Source: Epiperipatus broadwayi
Lineage: Eukaryota; Onychophora; Udeonychophora; Euonychophora; Peripatidae
Direction of reading: 5' to 3'
Assembly: GCA_028023455.1 (NCBI GenBank)
Contig: JAQFVV010006627.1
Location: 64,001-128,000 of the forward strand
Length of the DNA stretch: 64,000 nt
Shown here: positions 1-11,884 of the stretch, one piece after another
Numbering within the stretch: the stretch's first letter is position 1
How the letters are laid out: the number at the start of each line of letters is the position of its first letter
Program-made: the position numbers and the translations under genes
Notes under the pieces: generated by a model
Told to the model about the DNA's origin: nothing
Seen by the model: only the letters and a program-made list of their open reading frames with translations
Database searches by the model: none

Positions 1-892
1 ATATAGCTTCATTACATGTGCGTAAAGCACAATTATAGTATTAATAATTAAAATTTTTCTATTAAAATAGGATACCTCCTCCCCTTTCAAAATACAAAAT
101 AAAACTTAACTTCATTTTGTAAATACTTTTTCATGGAGAAATCAAATAAAAAAATGGAATTAATATTAAAGAACTGAAAATTTCAATAATGTATTTGTTT
201 GAATGATTTCAATGAAAAATGAGAGAAAAAGAACAACTACCAAATAAGCTGACATGAAGTTTACTGAAGAAAGTAAAAAAAAATCTAATGAAGAAATCTT
301 CATTTTTTGTCTTATTAAAATGATAAAAAAAGAAAAATATTCAATAAAAAAAAAGTATTGTAAATTTATATTCATTATATATACAGTAGTCATTTCTGTT
401 TGCTCTCTATATATTATATATTAATGGATTTTAATTATTTATTCAATTTCTAAAAAATACTGGATGTTTAAAGACAAGAGTTGTAATGCTGAATTACTGT
501 CTCCCTAATCCAACAAAATCACTAATTCAAAAAGATTAGAAAATAAAGTGTCATATTTACAGTATTCCACCTGTATTTATCTATCATTATATCTCTACTT
601 TAGAAACACAATCAACTGTTGTATTATTAATATATATATATATATATGTTTAACTCTATTATGTACCCATGATTCTAAAAAAGTCTGGTCATAACATCGT
701 TAAAAAAATATTACTTGCTAACAATTTAGGTATATTGGCCTTTTTATTTTTAACCTGCAAGCAAATGAATTCATTAAAAAATAGTTATTACAATTGGGTT
801 ATTATAGAAGCAGGTACCTCACTATAACTTCTCTTATATAATATTTTACTACAATGTAATTTCAGTTATCAAAATTGAAAAAGAATAAAAAT
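1..892. other. A+T-rich intergenic stretch, no gene seen
   Basis: No coding signal or recognised repeat on either strand. There is a short (AT)n run near 630-648 and many A or T homopolymers. Confidence 0.5.
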
Positions 893-2030
893 CTTTATTC
901 TGTCTTCCATAAAATAATAATCAGAAAATAATAATGAATTCTTTACAACAGGTATATAAATTTCAGTAATAATATTACACATAAAATTTTTTTTGAACAC
1001 CTGGTTTGATGCCCTTTTCAAATGTTACTAATCTATTTATCGTTAACAAACTATTTCAGACATAAAACCATCTAGTGTTCAATAATGGAATTAAAATAAG
1101 AAATAACAATATAAATTATTAAAATAAATCGGTAGTAGTTTTCTGCACAAAGACACCACTCGATGGCACTGTTTTCACACCAAAACTATAATATATGAAC
1201 ATTCCCAGGCCTTTGATTTTAATCATTTTGCTGTGTTTTTTGTTGTTAAAAAAAAAAGTAAATACCAAAATTGTGTTTTTTAACCTTTTTTTAAATTAAC
1301 ATAAACAAATGAAATGAAATAACATCAACAAATGTAAAATAAAATCAACAAATTTCAATTTTATTTGTTTTTTTTTTTATGTTAGGCTTTTTTTAAAAAA
1401 ATCATTGTAACAAAAATAATTTTTTTTTCATTTTCATAATCTGAACCAAAAGTAAAAGTTCTTACTATTTGTTTTACATTTTTATTTTTACAGAGAAACA
1501 GCAACAAATATTAAAATGGCTTTAAACTTTTTTTTAATATGCTTTATAGGGTATTTAAAAAAAGTAAATTCCAATTTTATTACTGGATATTTTTGTGTTA
1601 CCGCTATTTTTTGCTTCAAATATAATGGCAACAAAAAGTAAAAGTTGTTAGCCTTTCTTTTTTAAACTATAAACAACAACAACAACAAATTAAAAAAGTA
1701 TTACAAATAATATGCTTCTTGAGTTTTTAAAAACCAGTTGAAAACTTTTGAAGCTTTTTTACAATAACAACAACCAAAATGAAAGAGCAACAACTTTAAA
1801 AACTATTACTCAAATAACCAATGAATACTTTAAACCGGTTTTTCTTTTCAAAAAAGAACTACAACAACAAATCTTAAATATCTTCAAAATATGTGAACAA
1901 TTTCAAACGAAAAGAAAATTTTTGTTAGGTAAACATTACAAAATGTAAACATTTGTAAAAAGAAACAAGTCAAAAGAAAAAAAAAGAAAAACAACAACAA
2001 CTATTAAAAATATTCAAAATCACTTCGACT

Positions 2031-2985
2031 TCATATGCTACTTGTAAAATCATATTGGGAGTGCCGTGTCAAAGGCATCTCTGAAAGGATGGCCAGGAAA
2101 ACATCTTCATCCTTGTAGAGACATTGCCACATAAATTCTGCAAAGTAGTTGGCAAAATTTGATGATGAGTTCCACATTGTTTCCTGTTTTTCCACTTTAA
2201 AAGGCCCCAAAGTTTCTCGATGGTCTGCATGTGTGCCTGTGGAAGGGTCCACAAAGTTTTAGGTGTGATTCACTATCAGATAATGGAACCCTGACACCTC
2301 AAGATCAGCAGACTTATAACTCTTCCAACAGTCTGAGAAGATAGTCAAGCCGGCCTTGATGTTGTCTTTCAGGGCCTGCAAAAGTGTGGATGCAAATTGA
2401 CAAGGAACACATTTCAAGAAACATTCACGTGTCTTGCAGCACCCCCCCCCCAAATCCACTGTTGAGGTAGTGCTCTTCCCTGATGGTTTTTCCTTCTGCT
2501 AAAGAGAGTTTCATCCACCTCAACTGTCAAACCAGGCCTGTCGATTTGACAGCATGCTCGAGCTGCCAAACTCTCAGAACACAGCTCCCACAGGCCGTTG
2601 GTCCAATGTAAGATGGCACTTCTTCCGATCGACAGTTCTGTCTGGATGGCTTGGATACTCAGCTGTTCGTGGCTCCAGAATATATAACACATAACTTGAA
2701 CCAACAGTATTTTGGAGCCATCAAACCAACTCTGCTTTCAAACAGAACACATTCGCTTGCATGGATGCAACTCACAGAAAATTGAGTTGTTCCTTTAGAA
2801 CAAAATAACTTCATTGATGATTCACAAACACATTTCTTTGAATGTGGAAGCACATTGGTTGTTTGCAAATATGACACAGCATCTGAGTTTATTGCTGGTA
2901 AATCACAGAATCGAACAAGATGTGCGATTTCCTGTGCTATTTTGTTGGTCTCATGAAATATTACGAACAGTACGTTACCTGATGC
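2031..2985 (-). pseudogene. Merlin transposase, broken (zinc ribbon + DDE)
   Basis: Reading the minus strand from about 2985, an N-terminal segment ending DAVSYLQTTNVLPHSKK leads into a zinc-ribbon-like CxC (CVCESSM, near 2820) and CxxxxC (SCIHASEC). The catalytic core follows: first Asp in VEVDETLFSRR with QQWIWGG downstream (2450-2540), second Asp in FSDCWKSY (near 2325), and a third block NFVDPSTGTH...IEKLWGLLK (2190-2260) holding the Glu. All three DDE residues are therefore still visible, but they lie in different frames with at least two frameshifts and in-frame stops, so this copy is dead. The same blocks recur in the Merlin copies at 14.2, 26.2 and 28.3 kb. This family joins and recombines DNA at element ends; the assignment to Merlin rests on these motifs plus the 8-bp duplication. 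Confidence 0.85.
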
Positions 2986-3210
2986 GTTACCTAATTCAAA
3001 CTATTTTCACATATTTATCTGGACAAGATTTTGCCCTTAAAACTTCAATAGAGAATGGTGTAAAGAGTTGGATAATTATTACTTAAGAAAAATGCAATAT
3101 TTCAATACTAAAAAAAAAAGTTAAATAAAAAAAACATAAAATTCAAATACACACACCCTCACACCAAGCCATAAAAATTGTATGAAATGTGCAAATTCCC
3201 AAAATTTATT

Positions 3211-3380
3211 TACTGCGATGCGACCAAGTGGCCTGTAATCTGTAACACAACACAAACGTTGTATTATAGTGAATGCGGGTTCACATATATGCTGTACTGC
3301 GATGCGACAAAGTGGCCTGCAATCTGGAACACAACAAAAATGTTGTATTGTAGTAAATGCGAGTTCGAACATGTTGTTGG
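3211..3380. repeat. 84-bp tandem duplication inside Merlin copy A
   Basis: Two adjacent diverged units, beginning TACTGCGATGCGAC at 3211 and 3295, each carry AAGTGGCCTG and AACACAACA. The unit lies in the 5' subterminal part of the element, upstream of the transposase start. Confidence 0.8.
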
Positions 3381-3395
3381 CTGCGAAAAAGGCAT

Positions 3396-3419
3396 TTTTA
3401 TGTGCTTTAGCACATAAAT
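3396..3419. repeat. Subterminal hairpin of Merlin copy A
   Basis: TTTATGTGC-TTTA-GCACATAAA is a perfect 9-bp stem with a 4-nt loop, about 40 bp inside the right end. Diverged versions with the form TTTCTRTG...CATAGAAA recur at the same end of the other Merlin copies (near 14.73, 28.76-28.90 and 58.95-59.10 kb). Confidence 0.7.
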
Positions 3420-3853
3420 AGTGCCATCCAGTGTCATCTTTGTCCAGCAAACTACAAACAATAAATCAAAACTCTCATATATAAATCCAGTAATTACAAA
3501 ATAATTGACTACATCATAACAATACATTAAATAAATATTACATGCATTTTTTTTTACAATTATATAATTGTAAAAAAAAAATGCATGTAATATTTATTTA
3601 ATGTATTGTTATGATATAGTCAATTATTTTATAATTACTGGATTTATATATGAGGGTTTTGATTTATTTCAATGATTTATATTGTTACTGCTTGAACACA
3701 AGATGGTAGTTAAATAGATTAGTAACATTTGAAAAGGGCACCAAATCAGATGTTGAAAAAGGTTTTTTATGTGTAATTTTATTACTGAGATTTATATAGC
3801 TGTTATAAAGAATTCATTATTATTTTCTGATTATTAATTATTTATGCATGAAC

Positions 3854-4560
3854 TTTACAGCAATATGCCTTTAACATCTCAGTTGAAGAATTATGTGGAG
3901 CACCATTACTTTTCAGACCATCAGTCATTTTACAGCATTTGTGCACTTTTTTAACAATTTTCTAAAATTTACAAAGTTATTATATATTGCACACATAATA
4001 TTTTTAACAAATGTCTGAACACCCACCCACATACACACACCCATATATAGTAAAATATGGCAACGACTTTATTATTCTATGTTTTTACTCTTTTTTTTGA
4101 CATAATAAATATAATCAAAAGCTTATGTTTATAACACCTACAGTACTTAATATATACAAAATACACAGAAATTGAGCAAATCATTCTAAATGTGTCATAT
4201 CATTTGGAACTGAATAATAATTAATTTGAGAAATACAGAAAAAAAGGGGGGGATACCTTTCAATAATGTAAAACTCATTTTACTTACTTTTGACAGCAAT
4301 CTAATTTACTTTTTTTTTTGTCCTACTATTTACAAGAAAAAGAGGGAAATGTGATAACCTTTTTTCATGTATTAATAGAAAAGTTTTTTGATTTTTTACA
4401 AAATTAATTATTGTTAATGAATAACAATTTTAATTCAACAGGCTAAAAGAAAAAAAAAATCTTTTTATAGTTTTTAATATTTGTGTAAAAATAAAGTTAG
4501 TTTTTAATATTTTTTAGTACAGCAACCACATTATCTTTTAATATATATGCAATATCCACT
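3854..4560. other. A+T-rich stretch, no gene seen
   Basis: Homopolymer runs and a short CA-rich patch at 4021-4042. I see no element or coding signal. Confidence 0.5.
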
Positions 4561-4844
4561 CCATATTCTTGTCAGTTAGCTCTCATTACTATATGATAGT
4601 ATAAAAACACGGAAGAGCTGTTTACCAATGCATCAGCCAGCACGGCGAGTTTATAGTTTTATTCTCAGTGGACTGATAGTTTTTAACTGAAACAGTTGAG
4701 TTTTTTTAAGGCAGAATGAATCTGTGTGAATAAACTTTTCTTAAAGTAGACATTTACAATCATAACTAATAAAAATTAAATTATGACCCTTATTCCAAGG
4801 ATGCTTTAAGTTGTCAGCTGAGCTCAGAATAATCTGATTGTAGA
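4561..4844 (+). other. Possible 5' region of the RTE-type LINE
   Basis: This has more complex sequence than its surroundings, with AGTATAAAAACACGG near 4600 and less homopolymer. It directly precedes the endonuclease relic and could be its 5' untranslated region. Nothing else is recognised. Confidence 0.25.
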
Positions 4845-5460
4845 CTGGCGGCCATTCAATGATGACTTTTTATATTTAGATACCTATAAATACAGATCGC
4901 TTTCAAGTGAAAAAAGATTACACGATTTGGAAGAATAAAAGTCTAATATTAAATTGGACATTATTGGATTTTGTGAAGTTAGAAGAAAAGATGAGACAAT
5001 TAATTTAAAATGTGGACACATCTTTACTACAAAGGACAAAATATTGGACACACAAGTGAAGTAGTATATTACACTAAATGACAAAAATATGGAAGATATC
5101 AAATGCAGATAATTCAGATTTATGCCCTTACAAGTTCTCATTGTGATGAAGAAGTAGAGAATTTTTATACGGATACATAAAAAATATTTCATTAGATAAA
5201 AAAATATTGTAAATATTCTTATGGGAGATTTTAATGTTAGAATTGATAAACAATTGAAAGATAAAAGTGCCATGGATAAATTTGGTTAGAGTAAAAGAAT
5301 TGAGAGGAGACAGACAGAATTTGTAGAAAAAAAAAAATTCTTTTTTTGAGAAAAATGCTATATGGAAATGGATGTGGAAACATCCAATGAAGATACAACA
5401 GAATTGATTACATTTTGACTAAAATAAAATATATATTTTAAAATGATAATATTCTTAAAA
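4845..5460 (+). pseudogene. RTE-type LINE, AP-endonuclease relic
   Basis: Conceptual translation of the plus strand in mixed frames shows the order of an APE-type endonuclease of RTE non-LTR retrotransposons. Near 4960 is IGFCEVRRKDE (the conserved Glu block). Around 5010-5050 is a GHIFTTKD/GHTSEV-like pair. QIYALTSSHCDEEVENFY lies at 5110-5165 and GDFNVRI near 5225, the GDFN block of this fold. From 5340 a WTWKHP block leads to RIDYI near 5400, matching the WTWKSPNG...IDYI order usual in RTE. At least half a dozen stops and frameshifts are present. The reverse transcriptase that should follow is not recognisable downstream, so the element is truncated or eroded. The endonuclease would nick target DNA to prime reverse transcription. 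Confidence 0.7.
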
Positions 5461-5877
5461 AAAAAACAGAATAATAAATTAAGAAATAATACATTTTTTT
5501 AAATATGTTAATGATAACTCGATAATTAGTAACAAAGGAAAGAATTTAATAATATATATAATATTAAATTTACAGAAATGGAATTTGATGTTAAAATAAA
5601 ATATTTAGATGTAGAGATTAATATAGATAATGATGACAAAATTATATTAAAACAATTAAAAAAATAAGTTAATAAAAACAATTTCTTTAGATTCACAACA
5701 AGCTAGGATACAAAAAATGATAGTTATTAAAAATTTTAAATATAAAAATGTTAGATAAAAACACAAATAAAAATATAACTACTTTACAAAAGGAAAAGTT
5801 TATTGAATTATACAAAAGTTGTAGATATAACCCTAAAAGTATTAAAATTATACTTTTTTCTTATAAACCATCTAATT
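5461..5877 (+). other. Eroded continuation of the LINE, A-rich
   Basis: A-rich sequence with short coding-like pieces follows the endonuclease relic. It could be the linker between endonuclease and reverse transcriptase, but no domain is recognised. Confidence 0.3.
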
Positions 5878-5945
5878 TAAATAGCAGCAGCAACAACAAT
5901 AACAACAACAGCAACAATGATAATAATAATAATGATAATAATAAA
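5878..5945. repeat. Compound trinucleotide microsatellite
   Basis: AGC, AAC, AAT and GAT triplets run together. In one frame this would read as Ser/Asn repeats, but there is no evidence of a gene around it. Confidence 0.85.
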
Positions 5946-7080
5946 AAAATAAGATATACTTAAAACCTATTAAGAATAAAATAAATGCAAATCCATATTT
6001 TATTCTTGTTTGTTGGGGCCGGTGGCAATGAACTGTATTAAAATACATATAGTTCACGAGCATTTTGGCATTTGTAATATTTGAAAAACTAAAAAAAAAA
6101 AAAAAAAGGAAAATTAAACATCATTCAAAAAACATAATTTGGTTTTCTTTTTGGTTAGTATAATTTATTTTTGGAAACATACAATGAAAGTTTTTTTTGT
6201 TTTGCATTTGTCTATTTAATTTAATTAAAGTTAAAATTGGAAAGAATGTAAGTGCATACAGATTGTTTATCCAGATAAAAAAAGAAAAACATTACGCTAA
6301 TTAAAGATGATGGAAATATTTATAAAAAAAAAGACTTTGTAACTAAAAACTAATAAAGAATGTACAAGATTATCAACCTGTATTTTTAATAAAACAAAAG
6401 ATAAAGGTCTATGTACAGAAGTCTAAAAACTGACTCACGGCTATAAAAAGGGTAGAAAAAACTTCAAGCTAGGTCTTGTCTTGTCTAGTGCTGGCAGTTT
6501 CCATGGGTCTTCTGGATTACTCTATGCTGAACTAAGTTGTCATGCAGGAGTGAAATTGGAGCATTTGTGGACACCTTCTTTCATGTTAGAGGTCACTCTA
6601 AAAAGCCTTCTAGTCCAGCCGTAAAGCAAACCAGGAATATAAAAATGTCAACGAACTAAATTCACGAGCTCTTTCATCCCCCCAAAAAAAATCATGTATG
6701 GAATAATATACAATCTACTGTAACGATATATAAATATGTCGTTACATTAATTTAAAATAAAAACTTAAAAGTTCGCATATAAAAATAAGTGTATTAAAAA
6801 GAAAAAAAAACTAAACGCTAAAATTAAAATGTTTGTTAAACGTATATATTCGCACAGATGCTAAACTTTAAAAATATTTTTTTTTAATAAGTAAAAAAAG
6901 GTATTTGAATGTATTTTTTTTATAAAAAAAGATTTAAATATAAAAATAGTTTAAAAAAGAAATAACGTAAGTAAAAATAAAAACAGGTATTAATTAATTC
7001 CTGTAATCTATAAATGGAAATGATTGTTTATTAATTATCCAAAAGCTGTCTAATTAAAAAGTCAGAGAGTAAATTAGATA
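5946..7080. other. A+T-rich stretch with one complex island
   Basis: Mostly A-rich. The segment 6400-6680 is more balanced in composition and contains a TATAAAAAGGG-like string at 6441. No coding region, tRNA boxes or terminal repeats are seen there. Confidence 0.4.
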
Positions 7081-7103
7081 AGAGAATAAAGAGATTTTAG
7101 CTT

Positions 7104-7506
7104 GACCAATGGAAGCACCAAGCCTCAGCCCGGACCCGAACAAAAATTTGGATTAGTGACGTCTTTGTTCATTCAATCTGGAGATTTACTATAAAAAGGG
7201 AAATACAGTTTTTTCGGACAGTTCCAGCGTTGTGTGTTTGAGAGATGCGGTAGGACGCACATACCACACTCTCTATTTAAAAAGGAAAAATGAAAAGACT
7301 GTGATACCTTGAACCAGCTATTGCCATCTCCAGAACATTATCTTCCAATGGAGGCATCGCGGGAGTTAAAAGCAGAAACCTGGACTCTTCTACCATAAGC
7401 TATATGGAATGAACAATTATTAAAATCAATTAAGAACTTTCGTCAAGTTTTACAAATTGATAAACAAGCCAACTTAAATGTTAAAACGGACTCTTATCTG
7501 ACTCTT
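7104..7506 (+). promoter_or_regulatory. Candidate RNA polymerase II promoter and first exon
   Basis: A CCAAT box (GACCAATGG at 7107) lies about 80 bp upstream of a TATA box (TATAAAAAGGG at 7191). Initiation would then fall near 7220. The next 290 bases are unusually balanced in composition and end at CTTGTAAGTTT (7503), a good splice donor. The putative exon has only short open frames, so it would be mostly 5' untranslated: one of 16 codons starts at 7349. No downstream exon is recognised in the window. It could instead be the promoter part of an unrecognised retroelement. Seen: the motifs and spacing. Inferred: function. Confidence 0.35.
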
Positions 7507-8860
7507 GTAAGTTTTTAAATCAAATTAATAATGTTTAATTTTATATGTTTTCCGATTGATAAACATCATTTCCTTTTTTTTTTCTTATTGTAAAGATTAT
7601 TTAAATGCATGAAATTTAAGTTGTTTATAGATGCTTGCATGGATTCGTTTGCGGTTAATTATATTTTGGTTTTCATATTTGATCAAAATATAGACATTCG
7701 ATAAATAATGATACCGTATGGTATCTAAAATGTATTTATTCGGATGTCTTTTAAGTTATTGGTGACAACGCAAGTATCTTATGGTGAATACTATTGGGTT
7801 ACTTATAAATTTCCCTCTGCGATTGTCGGTATCAATAATTTTGTATTTTGATCGTTTATGTTTATTTTGAAATGTTTTTGACCATGGAATCTATGTAATC
7901 GATCTATACCCAACATTTTTAAACAAATCTGTGCGATCGTATTTAAATGTTAAATTTAAGTCGGGCGTGAATGGCTATATAGTTTTGTAAAGTTAAATTA
8001 AGGGAGGGTAATCTTAGGTTATTCATTTCGTAGTTGAATTGGTTCAATGGATTGGATATATTTGTGTAATTGTAGATGTAGTATGAGGTCCGCTATGGGC
8101 AGGATTATAGATATACACCACACACCCTCTGTTTGCCTATGGATGGATTTGTAAGACGGCAAAGGACCGCAGTCCATTCCTATGGAGTTTTATGTTTATT
8201 GTTCTACTCACCAACAGATGTCACATTCCTGTTGGTGGAGAGACAATGTCTTCTCTAATCTACTTACTGATCAGATGTACATTCCTGACAGTATAGTATT
8301 TTGTGTTGTCGTATCATGCTACATTGAATACATGAATGTATCAGATGGATTGGCACCAGTTTGATTGCGAAATTTGTTGCCTAAGGTTAAATCAGGGAAG
8401 AATATTTTCTTTTCAAATGCAGATCTATGTAGTCTATTCATACTTGACTATCTAAATAAAATATTAAACTCATTGAAACTTAGTTAAATGTAAAATTAAA
8501 AGTTAATATAAAAATCTAAAATGTTGAATTTATTCCTCAAAATTTAAATGTTATTTTATATGTGCGTAAATAAATATTTTTATGTGTTAATTTCTGGCAG
8601 TGGCTTTTATTTATTGATATTTAAGATATAAATTAAGATATAGATTTTTATCTCTGCGTCTCCACTGAGCTAGTGACTTGGGCTAACGATCGGAATATTT
8701 AAATAAAGTGGAATCTTAACAGCGCGTATCTGCCTACTTTATAAATTTTTCTAGGCTCAAATGCCTAGATGGCGCCCTGGTAGTTGCAGATATCGTTTTG
8801 CGGTTAGATTCGATCTTCACTTTCATTTTGATCGTTATACTACATAGACCTGTATATCTT
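7507..8860. other. Complex non-coding stretch, unidentified
   Basis: Less homopolymeric than its flanks, which fits an old element or regulatory intronic DNA. There is a 60-codon open frame at 8182-8364 without any recognisable domain. A candidate insulator-type motif is listed separately at 8763. Confidence 0.35.
8763..8777 (+). promoter_or_regulatory. CTCF-like core motif (weak)
   Basis: CCTAGATGGCGCCC contains the TAGATGGCGC core of bilaterian CTCF sites. By hand it fits about 11 of 14 positions of CCASYAGRKGGCRS, missing the first three. A single match in 64 kb can occur by chance. Confidence 0.2.
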
Positions 8861-10993
8861 ACCAGTAAGATATTATTCATACCCCAATTTGTGATTAAAT
8901 TAAATGTTTGCAAACTAACTTTAATTATGAAGCTCTAATACCAAAATAGACTTTCACTGTTTATTATTCAAGAAACTTTCTAAAAGAAACTTAAGAAATT
9001 TATAACAATAATTTTTAATTATTGGACTAATATTATTATCTGGATTAGCATGTGTATGTTCTTTCCAGTTTATTAATAATTTATCATTTAAATATTTTAA
9101 TTTGTAATAATAAAATCATCAATAAGCAAGTCATATATAACATGACATTGCTTTTATAAGTTTGTATTTACAAAAATGTAATACAGAGAGTGTACCAATA
9201 GCTCAAACAAGCTCTTAATTGATAACTACAGTAAGAGAAAATATTTAAAATCTCTATCCAAAATACTCTTATCCCCAGACCAATTGGTTTCGAGCTTATG
9301 GCTCATCTCAGTGAGGATCTAGAATATTCAGACACTAGATCTAAAATATCAACTCAAAACCCAGCACTTATTTCATATGCAATATTTAAGTAGAAACTCT
9401 GAAGTATTGTATTAATAAAATATTTACTTTTAATATTAACTTTTCATTGTACATTCTTAATGTTAGTTTATTAGATTTTTTGTTAGCTAATTGCGTGAGA
9501 AATGTATAAAGTACCTTTTCTAATATGATTGCTTAGTTAAGCCCAGAAAAAATTAGCATAAAATATTAAAATGACAAGAAATCAAAATCCCGATCCAATT
9601 ATTTGCTTCACAAGTTATGATATGCTTCATGCAGGATCAATGAGGCTACCAACTCTGGCACCCTCCAAAATAAATAAAAAACTGATTCTGCCCATAATTT
9701 AAATCATAAATAATATTTGGTCCATTAATCAGAAAATATAACTATGTTATTGAAATATTCACACTTATAAATTAACCAAATGTTCTTTTTTTATAATTTG
9801 ATTAACTTGCACTTTATGATGCATAAAATAGAAGACCTAAATCCAACAATGAATGTTAAAATCCTCCCATGAATGTTACAAATATATAAATTAATCAGTC
9901 CTAAATATTTGATATTTTGATAAAATTTGATTAAGTACAAATTAATAATGTAATTTAGATACTAACTAATTAAATAAAGTAAAAATATATATATACATAG
10001 ATAAGCCAAGAATTTATGTGCCAGGCAGATGTCGGATTAGAAAATATCTTTCAAAAAGTCAGTGAAGAGAAAAAGATATAAAAGAGTTCATTTATATAGT
10101 GTCTTCTGTAGCTTGTCTTCTCATGCTTTAAAATAGTTTGTTTTTGGTATCTTCTCTATAAGACAATACAGAAATCAGCATGCTAATGTAAAGTGCCAAA
10201 AACTGAAACACACTGAAGCAGTGCTGATAGATTAGCTACAAAAAAGCAGTAATATTCCTTGAAATTGAAAATATAATCTCTTATATAGATATCTTTGCTA
10301 TGGCTGGCTAAACCTCCAGTGTGTATACATTCTGATTATGCCACAATATAGCTATTAATCATAAAGAGAACATCCCAAAATAGTTTAAAATAAGCCCATC
10401 AGTTTTAAAAGATACTGCTGTTCTTCAAGATATTTGTCTACTGAAGACTCAATTGCTAAACTAAAATGATAAAAAAGAAAAATGTACATGTATATAAACG
10501 AGAGAATAATATTGGATCTTAAACCAGCTGATATTGGAACTGTATTTAAAAAATAACCCAGTTTAAATCTTTTCAAACAGAGAGTGGTCCAGGAACTGAT
10601 CAAACTAAATAATTGCAGTGGAAATTATTTAAACTCAAAAGCCCATCAAAATTATATTTTCCTCAATATCTGTGTAAACTGAAGAAATCAAGAAACCTGC
10701 CAAAAGAACAATCCCATAAAAGTTAAATCCACATGAAATCAAATCACTACATGCATGTGCTTGAAGTAAGGATCCCAAAATAATAAATAAATGGGTAAAG
10801 TTTTATTATTCTATTTTCATTAATAGGCTTAAAATCAATAAAATCGTAGATAAATAAGACTTTATTATTCTACTTTCATTAATAGGCCTAAAATAAATAA
10901 ATTTTAAAATCCACCAAAATAAAATAATAGTATATTTCTGCAATGAATATATTTTCTTATATATTTCATGGGTGCACATCAATTAATATTTTT
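8861..10993. other. A+T-rich stretch, no gene seen
   Basis: Two short near-repeats around 10800 and 10860 share TTATTATTCTA.TTTCATTAATAGGC. No coding signal or transposon ends are recognised before the Merlin end at 10994. Confidence 0.45.
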
Positions 10994-11301
10994 GGTATTG
11001 TTCTCTTAGCTTGTAGCAGCTGCTTGATGGCATTGATGCTATGCAAAAACACAGAAATATAATGTTGCTCTGCCGACATAAAAATTAATTTTAAATATCT
11101 TTATATATTAATGTATGTTAAGGTATCTACAAAATCAACAAGTTTGTTTATTTGTATTTTAGTTGATGATGTGGAATATATCTATATAAATGAGAAGTTG
11201 GATGATAGAAATTAAAATAAGTTCAAAACAATTTTTTCTTCAAATTTTACTCTCATCCTATGTAAAGCAGAATTGATTTGTAAATAAATTAGACAAGTTA
11301 T

Positions 11302-11482
11302 ATTTAATATACAAAATTAACAAAGCGTATGCCACATTTGAATGAGAAGCTATAAAGATACACAGAAATTATTACATGCTAAGCGCAGACCTCGAAAGCG
11401 CTTAGCGTGTAATAATTTCTGTGTATCTTTATAGCTTCTCATTCAAGTGTGGCATACGCTTTGTTAATTTTGTATATTAAAT
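11302..11482 (+). repeat. 85-bp near-perfect hairpin (fold-back)
   Basis: Arms 11302-11386 and 11398-11482 flank an 11-nt loop. Only two positions differ, and both are T opposite G, so a plus-strand transcript could pair along all 85 positions with two G-U wobbles. A 14-bp direct repeat ACAAGTTATATTTA lies on both sides (11293-11306 and 11518-11531), although it overlaps the arm on the left. It could be a young fold-back transposon, a recent inverted duplication or a hairpin RNA precursor. Confidence 0.9.
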
Positions 11483-11884
11483 TATCGAATGAGAAGTCTT
11501 AAAATCTTTAATATTTTACAAGTTATATTTATTATATATGTATACTTAATTAAATCAGATGTGTATTAACCTTTAAAATGACAAAAATTTTGTTTGGCTG
11601 AGTGAGTTAAAACTCTAAACTTTTGATTGGTCAATTACAGAATCAACAGTAAAAATATATTCATCTTTTAATATTATATTCATTTGTTTCGTTTGTAAAA
11701 AGTATATTAATAATTGGGCAGATTATGAAAATGAATGAAAGTTTTTTCAAAAATAAATTTCTCTTTATAATTATAAAAATATTCGATATCGGAAGACCTA
11801 AAAAAAAACTCAGTAACAAATCAGAAAGTGTTGATGACATCATTGATTTCCCTCTCAATTTAAGTTAGTGTAAAACTAAAGAAT

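Larger units (their letters stand above)
1131..3459 (-). mobile_element. Merlin DNA transposon, copy A (complete ends)
   Basis: Cut-and-paste transposon of the Merlin/IS1016-IS1595 group. The 8-bp target duplication AATAAATC is at 1123-1130 and 3460-3467; 8-9 bp is the size known for Merlin. The terminal inverted repeats of about 40 bp begin GGTAGTAGTTTTCTG on the left and TGTTTGTAGTTTGCTG (reverse complement) on the right and share GGATGGCACT/CGATGGCACT further in. The transposase remnant is on the minus strand. The insertion sits inside the left arm of an older inverted repeat, which gives an independent empty-site check. The interior also carries an 84-bp tandem duplication and a subterminal hairpin close to the right end. 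Confidence 0.85.
893..3853. repeat. Old long inverted repeat, left arm split by a Merlin insertion
   Basis: The right arm (3564-3853) is the reverse complement of a left arm now in two pieces, 893-1130 and 3460-3563. The inner parts of the arms (about 95 bp each side of 3563/3564) meet with no loop and differ at only a few positions. The outer parts match at clearly lower identity, with a gap of about 25 bases in the right arm. Removing 1131-3459 and one copy of the 8-bp duplication restores a continuous left arm. No coding content is seen in the arms, so the parent element is unidentified. Confidence 0.75.

Noticed and set aside
3121-3450. 109-codon minus-strand open frame with internal repeats
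   Set aside because: The repeats are the 84-bp tandem DNA duplication in Merlin copy A, and the frame matches no Merlin domain.
5748-5963. Asn/Ser-rich open frame as a gene
   Set aside because: The repeats are a triplet microsatellite and the frame lies in an eroded LINE.
8763-8782. TGGCGCCC as a tRNA-Lys primer binding site next to an LTR
   Set aside because: The preceding sequence does not end in CA, no matching LTR is found, and no gag or pol follows.
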